Shown here piece after piece: positions 10,287 to 20,188 of a stretch of DNA of 64,000 bases. How positions within the stretch are numbered: position 1 is the first letter of the stretch; each line of letters begins with the position of its first letter. Source of the DNA: Phocaeicola barnesiae DSM 18169 = JCM 13652 (GTDB lineage Bacteria > Bacteroidota > Bacteroidia > Bacteroidales > Bacteroidaceae); the NCBI RefSeq assembly GCF_000374585.1, contig NZ_KB894660.1, positions 1 to 64,000 of the forward strand, written 5' to 3'. The notes below the pieces were generated by a model, which saw nothing but the letters and a program-made list of their open reading frames with translations, had not been told where the DNA came from and searched no databases. A program made the translations under genes and the position numbers.

Positions 10287-12308
10287 TTATTGTTTTTTAG
10301 GGTTAGTGGGTGAATAGATTAGATTTTCTAAAGATTCGGTACCATCAGGGGTAACAAATACAGCTGTAAACATCCATTTGACCAGTCTTACTTGTGGAGT
10401 TTGGAATTTACCAATGGGAAGTTTCAGCATGAGTTTGTTCCATCCTTTATGTAATTGTACTTGTAAGGGTGGCCTTGATACACAGTTTTCGTTGGTTAAA
10501 GGTATTTCGTTAGACCGTTTTTTGTGTGTATTTTGCCATTGGGGAGGTAACAGTTCATGTCCGTTTAGCCAAGCGCGACTTTCTTTGTAATCCCATTTTC
10601 CCGATTCAGGAGGAAGATCACTTTCTGATCGGCTATAATTCTGGAATTCCAATAGGAGTCCGGCAGACTGCTGTTCTGGAGAATATACCCAAGTAGTGGC
10701 ATAGGCTGTATGGTTTTCCTGTGGGTTTTTGTAAAAGCCTGGTACCAAGTTCCCCCATACATGCCTCAGATAGATGCCTGCACCATTAACCGTATGAGTC
10801 TGATAGCGTTTTCCCTCATACTCATAGGTCTCTGCTTCTGTATCTTCCGGTGGAAATTTTTTTCTTAAGTCTCCCTGGTTGGGAAAGGCGTCAGTAATAT
10901 TCCATTTTACGTGACTCTGCCTGACATATGGAAACGGTTCTCCTGCAAATGTATGGTGTTTATGCCATAGCATCCGTTGTTCGAAGTCGGCAAATTTCTG
11001 ATTGGTTTCCGGAGTTTCTGTCCGTAGTAAAGTTTCTGGACCGTCAAAATAACACGTGCCTCCGCCTAGCCATGCCCGTTCTGCCAATGCCAGCATGTTG
11101 GCATACAAGTTATTTTCTGCTACGATTTGTTTCTCATCGGTGATATAACGGTCATTCCATATGGCAAGGATGCTGCCTGCAATATCTTCACTTCCCTGAC
11201 CACAATTGTAGATACGGCTATTGTATAAAGCTACCAGGTCTGCATATGTATCAAAGTGGTTCAGATAATGGAACCGACAGTCTATTGCCGGGATTCCCGG
11301 TTGTGCTTTTCCTCTATAGCTCCATAGTTGGGTCATATCTATTTCACCGGGCTGATAATTCCATCCCGGATTCCAGGAAATGACTTTTTTACCTTTAGAC
11401 CGTACGTAGCGGACCATTTCCGGAACAAATTCCGGATTGGTGAATTTCACTTCATCTGTTCCTATATGTATATAGGGTACATCAAAAGTTTCACAGACTT
11501 CATCCATCAGTTTCTTTAGGATTTCCATGCCCTTTTGGCTTTGCATGTCTGCATGAAAAGCTCGATTGAAAGCTTCGCTATGTCCCGGCATATCTATCTC
11601 GGGTATTAACATTACATGATGTTCTTTACAGAATTTGACTAGTTCTTTGGCCTCTTGGAGTGTATAGTATTTTCCTGGCATCCGTGTCATATTTTGAGGA
11701 GAATTAAGCTCCGGATAGAGCTTGCTTTCCAGTCTCCATGCCTGATTCTCTGTCAGATGCCAATGGAAAACATTGATTTTGAATCGACTTAAGAGTTCTA
11801 TTTCTTTTTTGAGTTCTTTCAAAGAAATATAGGTACGTCCTACATCGTGCATGAATCCACGGATGCGGAAAGCAGGCCAGTCTGTGATTTCACATCCTCT
11901 GATTATCACTTGACCGCTGTCACAATCCATTAACTGACGTAAAGTCTGTAAAGCCATATAAACCCCATGCGGGGAGGTCGCTTCAATGTCAATCCGTTCT
12001 GTAGCTACCTTCAGCCGATAAGCTTCATCTGAATTAACGGGAACTTGAAGCAGCGAATCACATAATGTTACCACAATAGAAGAAGAGGCTGTTGTCTTAA
12101 TTGTTCCTCCCTGTTCGATAACAAAAGCTTCCAGTTCCTCCTGAAGAACCGAAGAAACAAGCTTTACTTTGTCCACTCGAAAAGAATCGGGACAAAAAAG
12201 GCATTGCTGAGGCTTAGGAAGCAAACAATCCCTATCATTGCCCCATAGCGACAATGTACAAAAGATTCCAAGCAACCAACAAATGTTTATTTTCCTACAC
12301 ATAATCAA
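10287..12308 (-). CDS. Beta-N-acetylhexosaminidase, GH20
   Basis: Cleaves terminal beta-linked GlcNAc or GalNAc exposed after sialic acid is removed. 673 residues; signal peptide at about 1-24, GH20b-like N-terminal domain to about 145, catalytic TIM barrel about 146-480 with HWHLTENQAW (183-191) and the catalytic Asp285-Glu286 pair in HIGTDE. The C-terminal 180 residues are beta-rich and probably an accessory domain. Starts at 12308 or at the second Met at 12302 are both possible. It is the first gene of the operon with the SGNH esterase and nanS, and begins about 100 bases after the terminator of nanO-nanU. Confidence 0.9.
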   Translation of the reverse strand: MIMCRKINICWLLGIFCTLSLWGNDRDCLLPKPQQCLFCPDSFRVDKVKLVSSVLQEELEAFVIEQGGTIKTTASSSIVVTLCDSLLQVPVNSDEAYRLKVATERIDIEATSPHGVYMALQTLRQLMDCDSGQVIIRGCEITDWPAFRIRGFMHDVGRTYISLKELKKEIELLSRFKINVFHWHLTENQAWRLESKLYPELNSPQNMTRMPGKYYTLQEAKELVKFCKEHHVMLIPEIDMPGHSEAFNRAFHADMQSQKGMEILKKLMDEVCETFDVPYIHIGTDEVKFTNPEFVPEMVRYVRSKGKKVISWNPGWNYQPGEIDMTQLWSYRGKAQPGIPAIDCRFHYLNHFDTYADLVALYNSRIYNCGQGSEDIAGSILAIWNDRYITDEKQIVAENNLYANMLALAERAWLGGGTCYFDGPETLLRTETPETNQKFADFEQRMLWHKHHTFAGEPFPYVRQSHVKWNITDAFPNQGDLRKKFPPEDTEAETYEYEGKRYQTHTVNGAGIYLRHVWGNLVPGFYKNPQENHTAYATTWVYSPEQQSAGLLLEFQNYSRSESDLPPESGKWDYKESRAWLNGHELLPPQWQNTHKKRSNEIPLTNENCVSRPPLQVQLHKGWNKLMLKLPIGKFQTPQVRLVKWMFTAVFVTPDGTESLENLIYSPTNPKKQ

Positions 12309-12412
12309 TCACAATTTTTCAATTCCAATTGTATATATTCATAGAATTGCCACTTTGCACCACTTCTTGCTTCTCCTGAAATGTCAGGACAATAGACAAC
12401 AAGAATTTGTAC

Positions 12413-12463
12413 TAAAAAAGAATTGGAAGAACAGATTGTTGCGAATCTCATTCTTCCAATTCT
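12413..12463 (-). terminator. Terminator after nanO-nanU
   Basis: On the reverse strand a 13-bp stem (arms 12451-12463 and 12419-12431, AGAATTGGAAGAA type) is followed by six T. It separates nanU from the downstream GH20 operon, so that operon needs its own promoter or read-through. Confidence 0.8.
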
Positions 12464-12515
12464 GTAAAGTATTACATCCTACAGATTCAATATTGTTAAA
12501 CGAAGCTTATGCAAA

Positions 12516-14231
12516 TTATTCTTCGCTCATTTCGTAACCCGGAGTCTGTTCCAACAATGGGTCATTACTCAAGTCCGAAGTACTAAGCGGCCAAAGTACG
12601 CGGTAAGCCAAGTCTTCCGAAAGGATGGGTTCCACCACAATTTCGGGCGGTGTTGATTCTTCCCACTTGTTGGGGCTGAGCTCTTTCATGTTCTCTGTGA
12701 TTTCCAGACCGTAAGCTATGTGGCCTTCTTTGTGGAATACCAGATGATCCAATTCGCCACAAGCAGCACTTACCGACATGCGGCGTACATCGTACCAACG
12801 TTGGCCTTCCTGAACAAATTCCTTGTCTTTCTCGTGAAGAATAGCCACTTCGTTTTCTACAAACGAACCTGCCGTATAGCCGTAAATGCTCGGATCCCAG
12901 TTGTCACCGTAAGCACGTTCACGAATCAGATTGACATATTTTTCCACATTCGCACCATCGCCTTCCATATTGGCGATTTCCGCCAAAGAGAGATACGCCA
13001 GCGGCAAACGATACAAAGGCTGGTCACCGTTGTAGCAGCGATAACCGGTACTTTCACGGATAGAACCTAGATTCTTGCAGACAAAAGTTCCGCGCAACTG
13101 CGTAGCGGCCTGGTCGTGCCAAGAAGCAATAAACGTAGCATCACGACGGGTATCTTCCGCATCGTACTGATACCACAAGGCGTTGGTAAACTGATAGCGC
13201 TGTACGGCCGATGCGACATCCAACGGGTTATCCCATAGGTTTCCATTACTTTCATAAGCAGCTCCAATGGTATATCCGGTCACGATACCATATACATAAC
13301 TGGAAGGAATGTCGTTTGTCACTTCTGTCTCGTCCGCATCGAAAGCAAAAATAATCTCTGAATTCTGCTCATTATTTACGCTGAACACGTCGGCAAAATT
13401 ATTCTGTAATGACAAACCATAATTGTTGACTACATTCTGGAAATACGTTTTAGCTGTTGCCAAATCACTCGGAATGATAGCTTGGTCACCGGTAGCCACC
13501 TTGGCACTCCATAAGTAAACCTCACCGGCCAACATCTCGGTAGCTGCCTTCGACCAATAATATTTGGCATTCTTGCTGTCACCGTTGAAGTTGAAAGATG
13601 TCTGGTTGCCGAAGTATTCCAACGACTTGGCTATATCCGCCTTAATCTGAGCCAAAGTTTCCGAAGCTTTGGCACGTCCCATATAGAGAGTAGACTGATC
13701 ATAGTTACCGTTCTCTACATCAGGTGTCAAACGCAAAGGCACACCGCCGTAAGCGCGGTACATCAGGAAATAATAATAGGCACGCATACCATAAACCATA
13801 CCCAAACAATAATTCTTGGTGTCCTCGCTGTCAAAATAGGTAGCGTTTTCTACATTATAGATGAAGAGATTGGCAGCAGAAATCAGTCCCCAATATCCTC
13901 CGAAGTTGGAAACGCCATAGTTTGTTTGTGACAGGTTCTGGTCACGAAGATATTGGGAATTAAGACTGGCACCATCACTACCACCAGCCTGTTGGGTATA
14001 AGCACCGCCACGGATTTCACCGTAGGTGATGTTAATCTGGAAATTAAAGTTGCGTAATTGTGACATCTGCGCATGCAGGTTACCGATAGCCTGTGATTCT
14101 GTCTGCCAAAAGTTTCCGGCTCCATAATAATCTATTGGAGCAAGGTCAAGCCAATCTGAGCATGATGTCATCCCCATACTTGCAGCCACAACGGCAGCAG
14201 ATACAAAGGTATATAGTTTATTCTTTTTCAT
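12516..14231 (-). CDS. nanU: SusD/RagB-family sialic-acid-binding lipoprotein NanU
   Basis: Surface lipoprotein that captures the glycan and hands it to the partner receptor. 571 residues; signal peptide with lipidated Cys24 in TSC, followed by SDWLDLAPID as usual in SusD proteins. The body shows TPR-like helices and SusD signatures such as RAYYYFLMYRAYGGVP (about 151-166) and the C-terminal RRMSVS region. It starts 29 bases after nanO, the normal SusC-SusD order. The assignment to sialic acid rests on the surrounding nan genes and on the known Bacteroides fragilis NanO/NanU pair. If nanO is switched off by its frameshift, NanU could still be made. Confidence 0.88.
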   Translation of the reverse strand: MKKNKLYTFVSAAVVAASMGMTSCSDWLDLAPIDYYGAGNFWQTESQAIGNLHAQMSQLRNFNFQINITYGEIRGGAYTQQAGGSDGASLNSQYLRDQNLSQTNYGVSNFGGYWGLISAANLFIYNVENATYFDSEDTKNYCLGMVYGMRAYYYFLMYRAYGGVPLRLTPDVENGNYDQSTLYMGRAKASETLAQIKADIAKSLEYFGNQTSFNFNGDSKNAKYYWSKAATEMLAGEVYLWSAKVATGDQAIIPSDLATAKTYFQNVVNNYGLSLQNNFADVFSVNNEQNSEIIFAFDADETEVTNDIPSSYVYGIVTGYTIGAAYESNGNLWDNPLDVASAVQRYQFTNALWYQYDAEDTRRDATFIASWHDQAATQLRGTFVCKNLGSIRESTGYRCYNGDQPLYRLPLAYLSLAEIANMEGDGANVEKYVNLIRERAYGDNWDPSIYGYTAGSFVENEVAILHEKDKEFVQEGQRWYDVRRMSVSAACGELDHLVFHKEGHIAYGLEITENMKELSPNKWEESTPPEIVVEPILSEDLAYRVLWPLSTSDLSNDPLLEQTPGYEMSEE

Positions 14232-14260
14232 AATTTTCTGTCATTTTGAATAAAAAATAA

Positions 14261-17200
14261 TTAGAATGTAATATCAAGTCCGAAAAGAACTGTACGGGGC
14301 ATTGCATAAGTACCTCCCCAACCGCTGGTATTTCCATCTGTATATTGGGTATAGTCAGGAATGGCAGAAGCACTACTAGTCCAGTAACCCAGGTTCTGTC
14401 CTGTAACCGATAATCTCAAACTCTGGCAACGGAATTTACTACAGATCGTTTTCGGAAAATCGTAGGACAGCTGTAATTCACGGAACGCCAAATAATTACC
14501 TTTGGTAGCCCAGAACTCGGATGTACGGACATAGTTGTTCTTACCCAACTGATCGGCCCACACATAGCGCGGATATTTAGCATCCGGATTTTCCGGAGTC
14601 CAGGAATCCCAAATATCAGTTGTCATGTTATAGGCACCTTGTGCACAGCCGTCAATCCATTGTTTCAAACCATCATAAGTAGTGAAACCTAAACCAAAGT
14701 CTGTACGTAAATAGAGAGACAACCCTTTCCAGGTAAGCGTGGTGTTCAAACCACCATTCCATTTCGGAGTATAAGTACCCAGCACTTTCCGGTCGTATGA
14801 ATCGATGATACCGTCACCATTGATATCCTCAAACATCAGGTCGCCACATTCCAGTTCATACGCCTTTCCTGTCCAACCCGCATCCTGCAGTTTCTGGTAG
14901 CCCTTGTCGCCATAGTAGACTGCGATGCTCTGAGACATATCGCAATAACCGTCTACCAGATCGCTTTCCGTACGGACCATCTTGTCCACCCCGTAACCGA
15001 CAATCACATCGTATGGAGTTTTACCTTCCTGCAAACCACCTACATAATAGGTTTCATTACCGTTTCCGGTATAGATTTCTGTACCGCCCTGACGATTCTT
15101 GTCCAAACCGTTATAAGGAAGTTCCACTACTGTGTTTTTATTGTAAGAGATATTGGCACCCAGTGTCCAGCTGAAATCTTTCGTTCTGAGCAGATTTGCA
15201 TTGATATCAATTTCAATACCACGGTTACGGAACTTACCGTTGTTGTTCGTAATGGAGCTCCATCCGGTCGTTGAAGGTAGCGAAAGTGACGCATACTTAT
15301 CCGATGTCAGACGGTCATAGAACGTAAGGCCGAGCGTAAAGCGGTTGTTCAGGAAACCAAGATCAAGACCAACTTCTGCTGTACGTGTCTTTTCCCAACG
15401 AAGATCCGGGTTAGGCAGAGTTGTCAGACGGAAACCGGTATTTCCGTTATAGGTAGATGAACTATAAGCGCCATGCAACGTATAAATACCAATATAATCG
15501 GTATCGATGCTACCGTTCACACCGTAGCTGGCACGCAACTTACCATAATTCATAATCCCTTTCAGTGGAGAATAGAAATCTTCCTCAGAGAATACCCAAC
15601 CGGCTGACACACCAGGGAAGAATCCCCAACGATTGTTGATCAGGCGGGAATAACCATCTTCACGGAAAGTAAAGGACAGGATATAACGTTCCAGATAGTC
15701 GTATTGTACACGGCCGAAGAAAGACATGATACGTTCACGGCTATGCGATGTATCAACCGAACGCTTGCCTTCCTCACTAGAAGTATAAGCCAAATCACCG
15801 AAATCATCGGTAGGAGCACCATATCCGTACGCATACATATATTTGTACTGTTTGTCCCAAAATTCTGTACCGGCCATGGCATTGACAGAATGATCGCCAA
15901 ACTTACCGTCATAATTAGCCACCAAATTATAGGTCTGGTTGAAATAGCGATAGAAGGTCGCCCATGACTCACGGTTTGTATTCATGGCAGTGCCCGCCTG
16001 ATTGGTGTGGTAATCCTTGTTGAAGCCTTCGTCAAGGTACTCACTGTAACTCCATGCCATGGTTCCTCGGAGAGTGAAACCTTTGAAAAGCTTGGCTTCC
16101 AACGTTTGTGTCATATTGAATTTATCTGTTTGGTAGTCACGCTTAAACTTATCCAGTTCGTACAGATAGTTACCGTCCGAGCGGGATGAGCCCAACAGAT
16201 AGTTACCTTCTTCATCTTCCAGACGGATGGTAGAAGGTAGAGTCAAGACACGTCCGAAATAGTAACTATCACTCGTTTGGAAAGCAGGACCATCCTCCCA
16301 GTTGGCTCGGTTGTAGTTGAAAATGGAGCTTGCTTCCAACCAGTCGGTAATTTTATAAGAGCTGGTAAACGAGAACGAGTAGCGCTTGTAGAAGTTATTG
16401 ACTTTCATACCGTCTGCATCATAATAACCTAAGCCGGCATAATACTTTCCGCGATCGTTACCACCGGAGAAGCTGAGGTTATATTCTTGGGAAACAGCAG
16501 GACTGTTAATGTTATATTTACTGACATCCGTATCCTTAAACAATATCTGTCCATCACCTACAGGGTCATCCATCACCTGCCAACCATGATTTTTTATCAG
16601 GTTCTGCTGATATTCCGAACCGGTATACCCCAGTACATTATATACACTGCTGGAAGTAAGTTCTGTCGCACCGGTTCCTACACTACTGGAACTTGAGGTC
16701 AAGTTACCGGTTGCTGTACACCACGGAGTATTGGCATAAGCCGTACGTAACCAATAGATATAACCTTCCGCATCCATCATGTCGTAAGTCGGTACATAAT
16801 ATTGTGCACCTACCTTCATGTTAAAGTTTACTTGGGCTTTACCCTGCTTTCCTTGCTTGGTCGTTACAAGGATAACACCGTTTGCGGCACGTGCACCATA
16901 AATAGCCGTCGCACCGGCATCCTTCATGACTTCCATTGATTCAATATCGTTCGAGTTGAGGTCACTCAATCCATCTGTACGAATCTGACCGTCCACTACA
17001 ACCAGCGGTTCGCCGGTACCGTCATAACTGGTACCACCACGCAGAGTAATGGTAGGAGTAGAACCGGCAAAACCGGAAGTCTGTTTTACTTTAACACCCG
17101 AAATGGCACCCACCAAGGCTTGAGCAGGATCACCGTAAGAACCTACAGTCAGTGTTTCCTCGTTTACTTTTGAGACAGAGTTGGTAAGCTTTCCTCGCTT

Positions 17201-17595
17201 TTGTTTGACACCATATCCCATTACCACCACTTCATCCAAAGTCTGTGTATCATCTTTCAATACAATATTAAGCGGTTGACCGTTCCATTTCACTTCTTGT
17301 GTAGCATAACCTACAAAGGAGATTTCGATGATTGCTCCTTTCTGTACATTAGGGATAGAGAAATCTCCGTCCAGACCTGTGATGGTTCCATTGGTAGTTC
17401 CTTTTACAACTACGGACGCTCCGATAACTGTTTCACCCGATGCGTCTTTTACAACACCTTTACATACACTTCCCTGTTGTATTTCTCTTGTAGAATTAAC
17501 AGAAAGAGAGGATGCTGCATTTACCCCCCCCCCCCCCATAGCGGTAATCCGCTGATAAACAGCATCATACTAGCTGATTTAAGTGCTTTTTTCAT
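14261..17595 (-). CDS. nanO: SusC/RagA TonB-dependent receptor NanO, out of frame at a poly-G tract
   Basis: Outer-membrane importer for sialic acid with NanU. From 17537 downwards the frame encodes a full SusC protein: carboxypeptidase-like domain (KGVVKDASGETVIGA), the SusC signature before the plug (VVVMGYGVKQKRGKL), a plug with GARAANGVILVTTK, and a long barrel ending in FGLDITF. The natural start is ATG 17595 (MKKALKSASMMLFISGLPLW), which reads into 14 consecutive G (17537-17524) and meets TAA straight after. With 12 or 15 G the signal peptide and receptor join in one frame. As written, only a receptor lacking its export signal could start at ATG 17539. Either a phase-variable OFF state or a sequencing error in the tract. 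The leader from the promoter is about 230 bases. Confidence 0.85.
17524..17537 (+). repeat. Homopolymer of 14 C (14 G in nanO sense)
   Basis: The run lies in the coding sequence for the hydrophobic end of the NanO signal peptide. No other homopolymer this long was noticed in the window. A tract of this length is prone to slipped-strand length change; adding or losing one base alters the frame of nanO. Confidence 0.95.
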
Positions 17596-17826
17596 TGTTT
17601 TAATTTTAAGTTAATAATTAGGGTTTCAGTTGGTTGCTCTTAAAAACGTTTAAAAAAGGACACTGGGTTAGCAATGAAAAACACGTACAAGATATTCTCA
17701 ATTGGGCGTTGGTCTAATCTAAAACATTAAAAAATGTGTATTGATTTGCAGAACAAGAAGTCCTAATTATGAGTTTGAATTCTTTATTTGTGATATGTTT
17801 TATAATATATTCATTGTTAACCTTTG

Positions 17827-17857
17827 CAAATATATAAGTTCTTTTCTTAATGTCAAA
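17827..17857 (-). promoter_or_regulatory. Promoter of nanO-nanU
   Basis: On the reverse strand TTTG (17857-17854) and TATATTTG (17834-17827) are 19 bp apart, a good Bacteroides -33/-7 pair. It leaves an untranslated leader of about 230 bases before ATG 17595. Confidence 0.72.
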
Positions 17858-17977
17858 GAATATAAAGAATTATTTTTATTAACTAGGCAATAAAATATCT
17901 ATGTGCTTTTTAAATTAGCCAAAGTTCATTGTAGCTACTTTATGATTTATAAAACAATTATATTATAGAGTATGTAG

Positions 17978-18021
17978 ATAAAAATGAGTCTATCTGCTTA
18001 AAATGTAAAACAGATAGACTC
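17978..18021 (-). terminator. Terminator of the nanL-to-nanH operon
   Basis: On the reverse strand an 11-bp perfect stem (GAGTCTATCTG at 18021-18011 with CAGATAGACTC at 17996-17986) is followed by ATTTTTAT. It lies 56 bases after the nanH stop. Confidence 0.85.
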
Positions 18022-18076
18022 TGATGTTGATCTCTAATAGATAAAATAATAATTAACTATGTAGCATCACTGCTTT

Positions 18077-19705
18077 TTATTCTTTCACAATATCTTTCAG
18101 CTTAATGCTTTGGAAAGTCATGTGTGCCACACTGCTTTCATAAAGGATACCGATGGTTTCCTTGTCAATCATGGTAAGACAAGAATATCCCCAGTTATAG
18201 CCCTCATCCAGTAACAGTTGGTGTTCGGGTAACCAAGTGTTTCCACCGTCCATGCTGATTTTGATGGTAATGTCCTTTCTTTCGGATGTACTGTTCGGAT
18301 TCGAGAAAATCAGTAAGTCCTTACCTAAAACATTGTCTTTTGCCAGAACACTGATGAGGCTGGCCATACATACCGGTTCTCTCAGAGCTGTGCGTGAAGA
18401 TTCATGTTCTTTCCATGTTTTGCCCAAATCGGTTGTCGTATAGACTGCACGGCTTCCACCGCGGTTATCGCGCATATTCAACATCAAGACACCCGGAGAA
18501 ACTTCGGCTACTTGTGCTTCGGTGGTGTTGGTACGGGCATGGTTATGGATGTGCCAGGTCTTTCCGCCGTCTTTGCTGTACATGATACCGGCATTCGGAA
18601 TGCGGGTCTTGTCGATGAACTGGATAGGGAATACCAGAGTTCCGTCACTCATGGTGATGCCTCGTCCCGGTCCCTGCAGCAAGAAATACCATTCCGGCTT
18701 TTTCACCTGTTCAGTGATATTGATAGGTTCCGACCAAGTTTTCCCATCATCGGTGCTCTTAGCCAAGACTAACTGTGCGGTGATATTTCTGTCCATTCCC
18801 TGATGGGAACTCCACCAGGCACGTTGGTTGCCCATACCGTGAGTCCATGCTGCCACTATCCATACAGTATTGGTCTTAGTGTCCACTAAGATAGAAGGGT
18901 CACCGACACCGTTCTGTGCTGAAGGTAGTCCGTCGTGTTCTCCGAAAGAGAGTGGAATACGCATCTTTTCCCAAGTCTGCCCTCCGTTTGTACTGCGGCT
19001 GAGGCCTATGTCGATGTGTTCCTGTAGGTCTACACTGCTGTTGTAGCGTACATCGTATACGCCCAACAACGTTCCTTTATTGGTGGTTACCAGTCCAGGA
19101 ATACGGAATGCGGCTGAGCCGTCATCGCCAGCATGGCGTACACCTACACCCAAGCGGCGGGTTACAGGGCTTTCTGAGGCATCTTTTACAGGATTAATTT
19201 TTCCGTCGGTAACTGCTTGGGTAATTTCAGCGGTAATCGGGGTATTCAGATTCGCATTGGGTTGCATTTCCAGACTGACCCAGAAGAAATTGATACCCGG
19301 GAAAAGATTCTGGTTACCTTTCAGAGTCAAGGTGTGACTGGTCGGTTGGCATTCGTCTTTCTTGATGGAATAAGACGGGTTGGCAGCCAAGGTTTTTCCC
19401 GGTGTGTGGCTGGAAATGTATTCTACGGGAGCATAGCGCTTTTTACCCCGGTCTTGGGGAGCTTCTGTACCGCTATAATAGAGTTTTACGGATTTGATGG
19501 CCGACAGAGGAACATTCTTGTCGAATGTAACGGTTACTTCGTCCAGTTTCTTGGTGTCTTTAGCATCCATCCGCATGTAGAAAAGCACGTTATCGTTCCG
19601 TTCCAGCAGGATAGGAATCTGCGGAGCCTTCGTATAAATGGTGTCGGCCGCCTGGCTGGCCATAGCTGCCAGCAAGCCTAGTGTAAGAGAAAAGATTCGC
19701 TTCAT
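18077..19705 (-). CDS. nanH: Sialidase NanH, GH33
   Basis: Hydrolyses terminal sialic acid from host glycans. 542 residues with signal peptide (1-19). The N-terminal 180 residues form a beta-rich domain typical of Bacteroides sialidases and probably bind carbohydrate. The catalytic propeller starts with FRIPGL at 200-205 (Arg of the triad) and carries Asp-box copies STNGGQTW, STDDGKTW, SKDGGKTW, TTDLGKTW and SMDGGNTW. It is the last gene of the nanL-nanE-nanT-nanQ-nanH unit, 20 bases behind the YhcH gene. Likely periplasmic or surface-located. Confidence 0.95.
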   Translation of the reverse strand: MKRIFSLTLGLLAAMASQAADTIYTKAPQIPILLERNDNVLFYMRMDAKDTKKLDEVTVTFDKNVPLSAIKSVKLYYSGTEAPQDRGKKRYAPVEYISSHTPGKTLAANPSYSIKKDECQPTSHTLTLKGNQNLFPGINFFWVSLEMQPNANLNTPITAEITQAVTDGKINPVKDASESPVTRRLGVGVRHAGDDGSAAFRIPGLVTTNKGTLLGVYDVRYNSSVDLQEHIDIGLSRSTNGGQTWEKMRIPLSFGEHDGLPSAQNGVGDPSILVDTKTNTVWIVAAWTHGMGNQRAWWSSHQGMDRNITAQLVLAKSTDDGKTWSEPINITEQVKKPEWYFLLQGPGRGITMSDGTLVFPIQFIDKTRIPNAGIMYSKDGGKTWHIHNHARTNTTEAQVAEVSPGVLMLNMRDNRGGSRAVYTTTDLGKTWKEHESSRTALREPVCMASLISVLAKDNVLGKDLLIFSNPNSTSERKDITIKISMDGGNTWLPEHQLLLDEGYNWGYSCLTMIDKETIGILYESSVAHMTFQSIKLKDIVKE

Positions 19706-19725
19706 AATCGTGTGTTGTGATAGGG

Positions 19726-20172
19726 TTATAATTTGACTTTTCCGATAAGTTTTCTGATTTTTCCTTCACCGATGACCGGGGCATGCGGGTCTTCGGGAAA
19801 GACAATGGCGAACTGACCCGGCAACAGATTGATATACGTAGTAGGTTTGTCGGTATACAGCGCACAGTCGCCTTCTGCTTGATAAGGTTGTTTTTCTTCT
19901 GTCAGGTCTTCGATGGCTTTCCATCCGATAGTTTCGTTTCCTTCCAATAGGATATGTACATCGATGTATTCACGGTGCAGTTCCAGAACTTGCTTGTCGG
20001 CAGTTACACAGGTCGGGTTCACATTGTTGATAAACAGATTGTTCCCTTCCAGTTCGATACGTCCGCAAGGCGTATGCAACAGGTCGTGAGTCTTTACATA
20101 GTCGAAAAGCTTCTTGAATAGCGGATGAAGAGATTCTACTCTTCCGCTATTTTGTAAGTTGGATATTATCAT
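19726..20172 (-). CDS. nanQ: YhcH/YjgK/YiaL family protein (NanQ-type)
   Basis: 148-residue cupin-fold protein of the DUF386 family; the E. coli member NanQ speeds the anomer change of sialic acid after lyase or import. Visible family features are HREYIDVHILLEG (about 80-92, metal-binding His and Glu) and the FPEDPHAP block (about 127-134). No signal peptide, cytoplasmic. It is tightly packed between nanT (16-base gap) and nanH (20-base gap). Confidence 0.87.
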   Translation of the reverse strand: MIISNLQNSGRVESLHPLFKKLFDYVKTHDLLHTPCGRIELEGNNLFINNVNPTCVTADKQVLELHREYIDVHILLEGNETIGWKAIEDLTEEKQPYQAEGDCALYTDKPTTYINLLPGQFAIVFPEDPHAPVIGEGKIRKLIGKVKL

Positions 20173-20188
20173 AGTCTTTTTTCTTTGG

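Noticed and set aside
14261-17539. NanO starting at the internal ATG 17539
   Set aside because: That protein would lack a signal peptide and begin inside the G tract; the signal-peptide frame from 17595 is the natural N-terminus.
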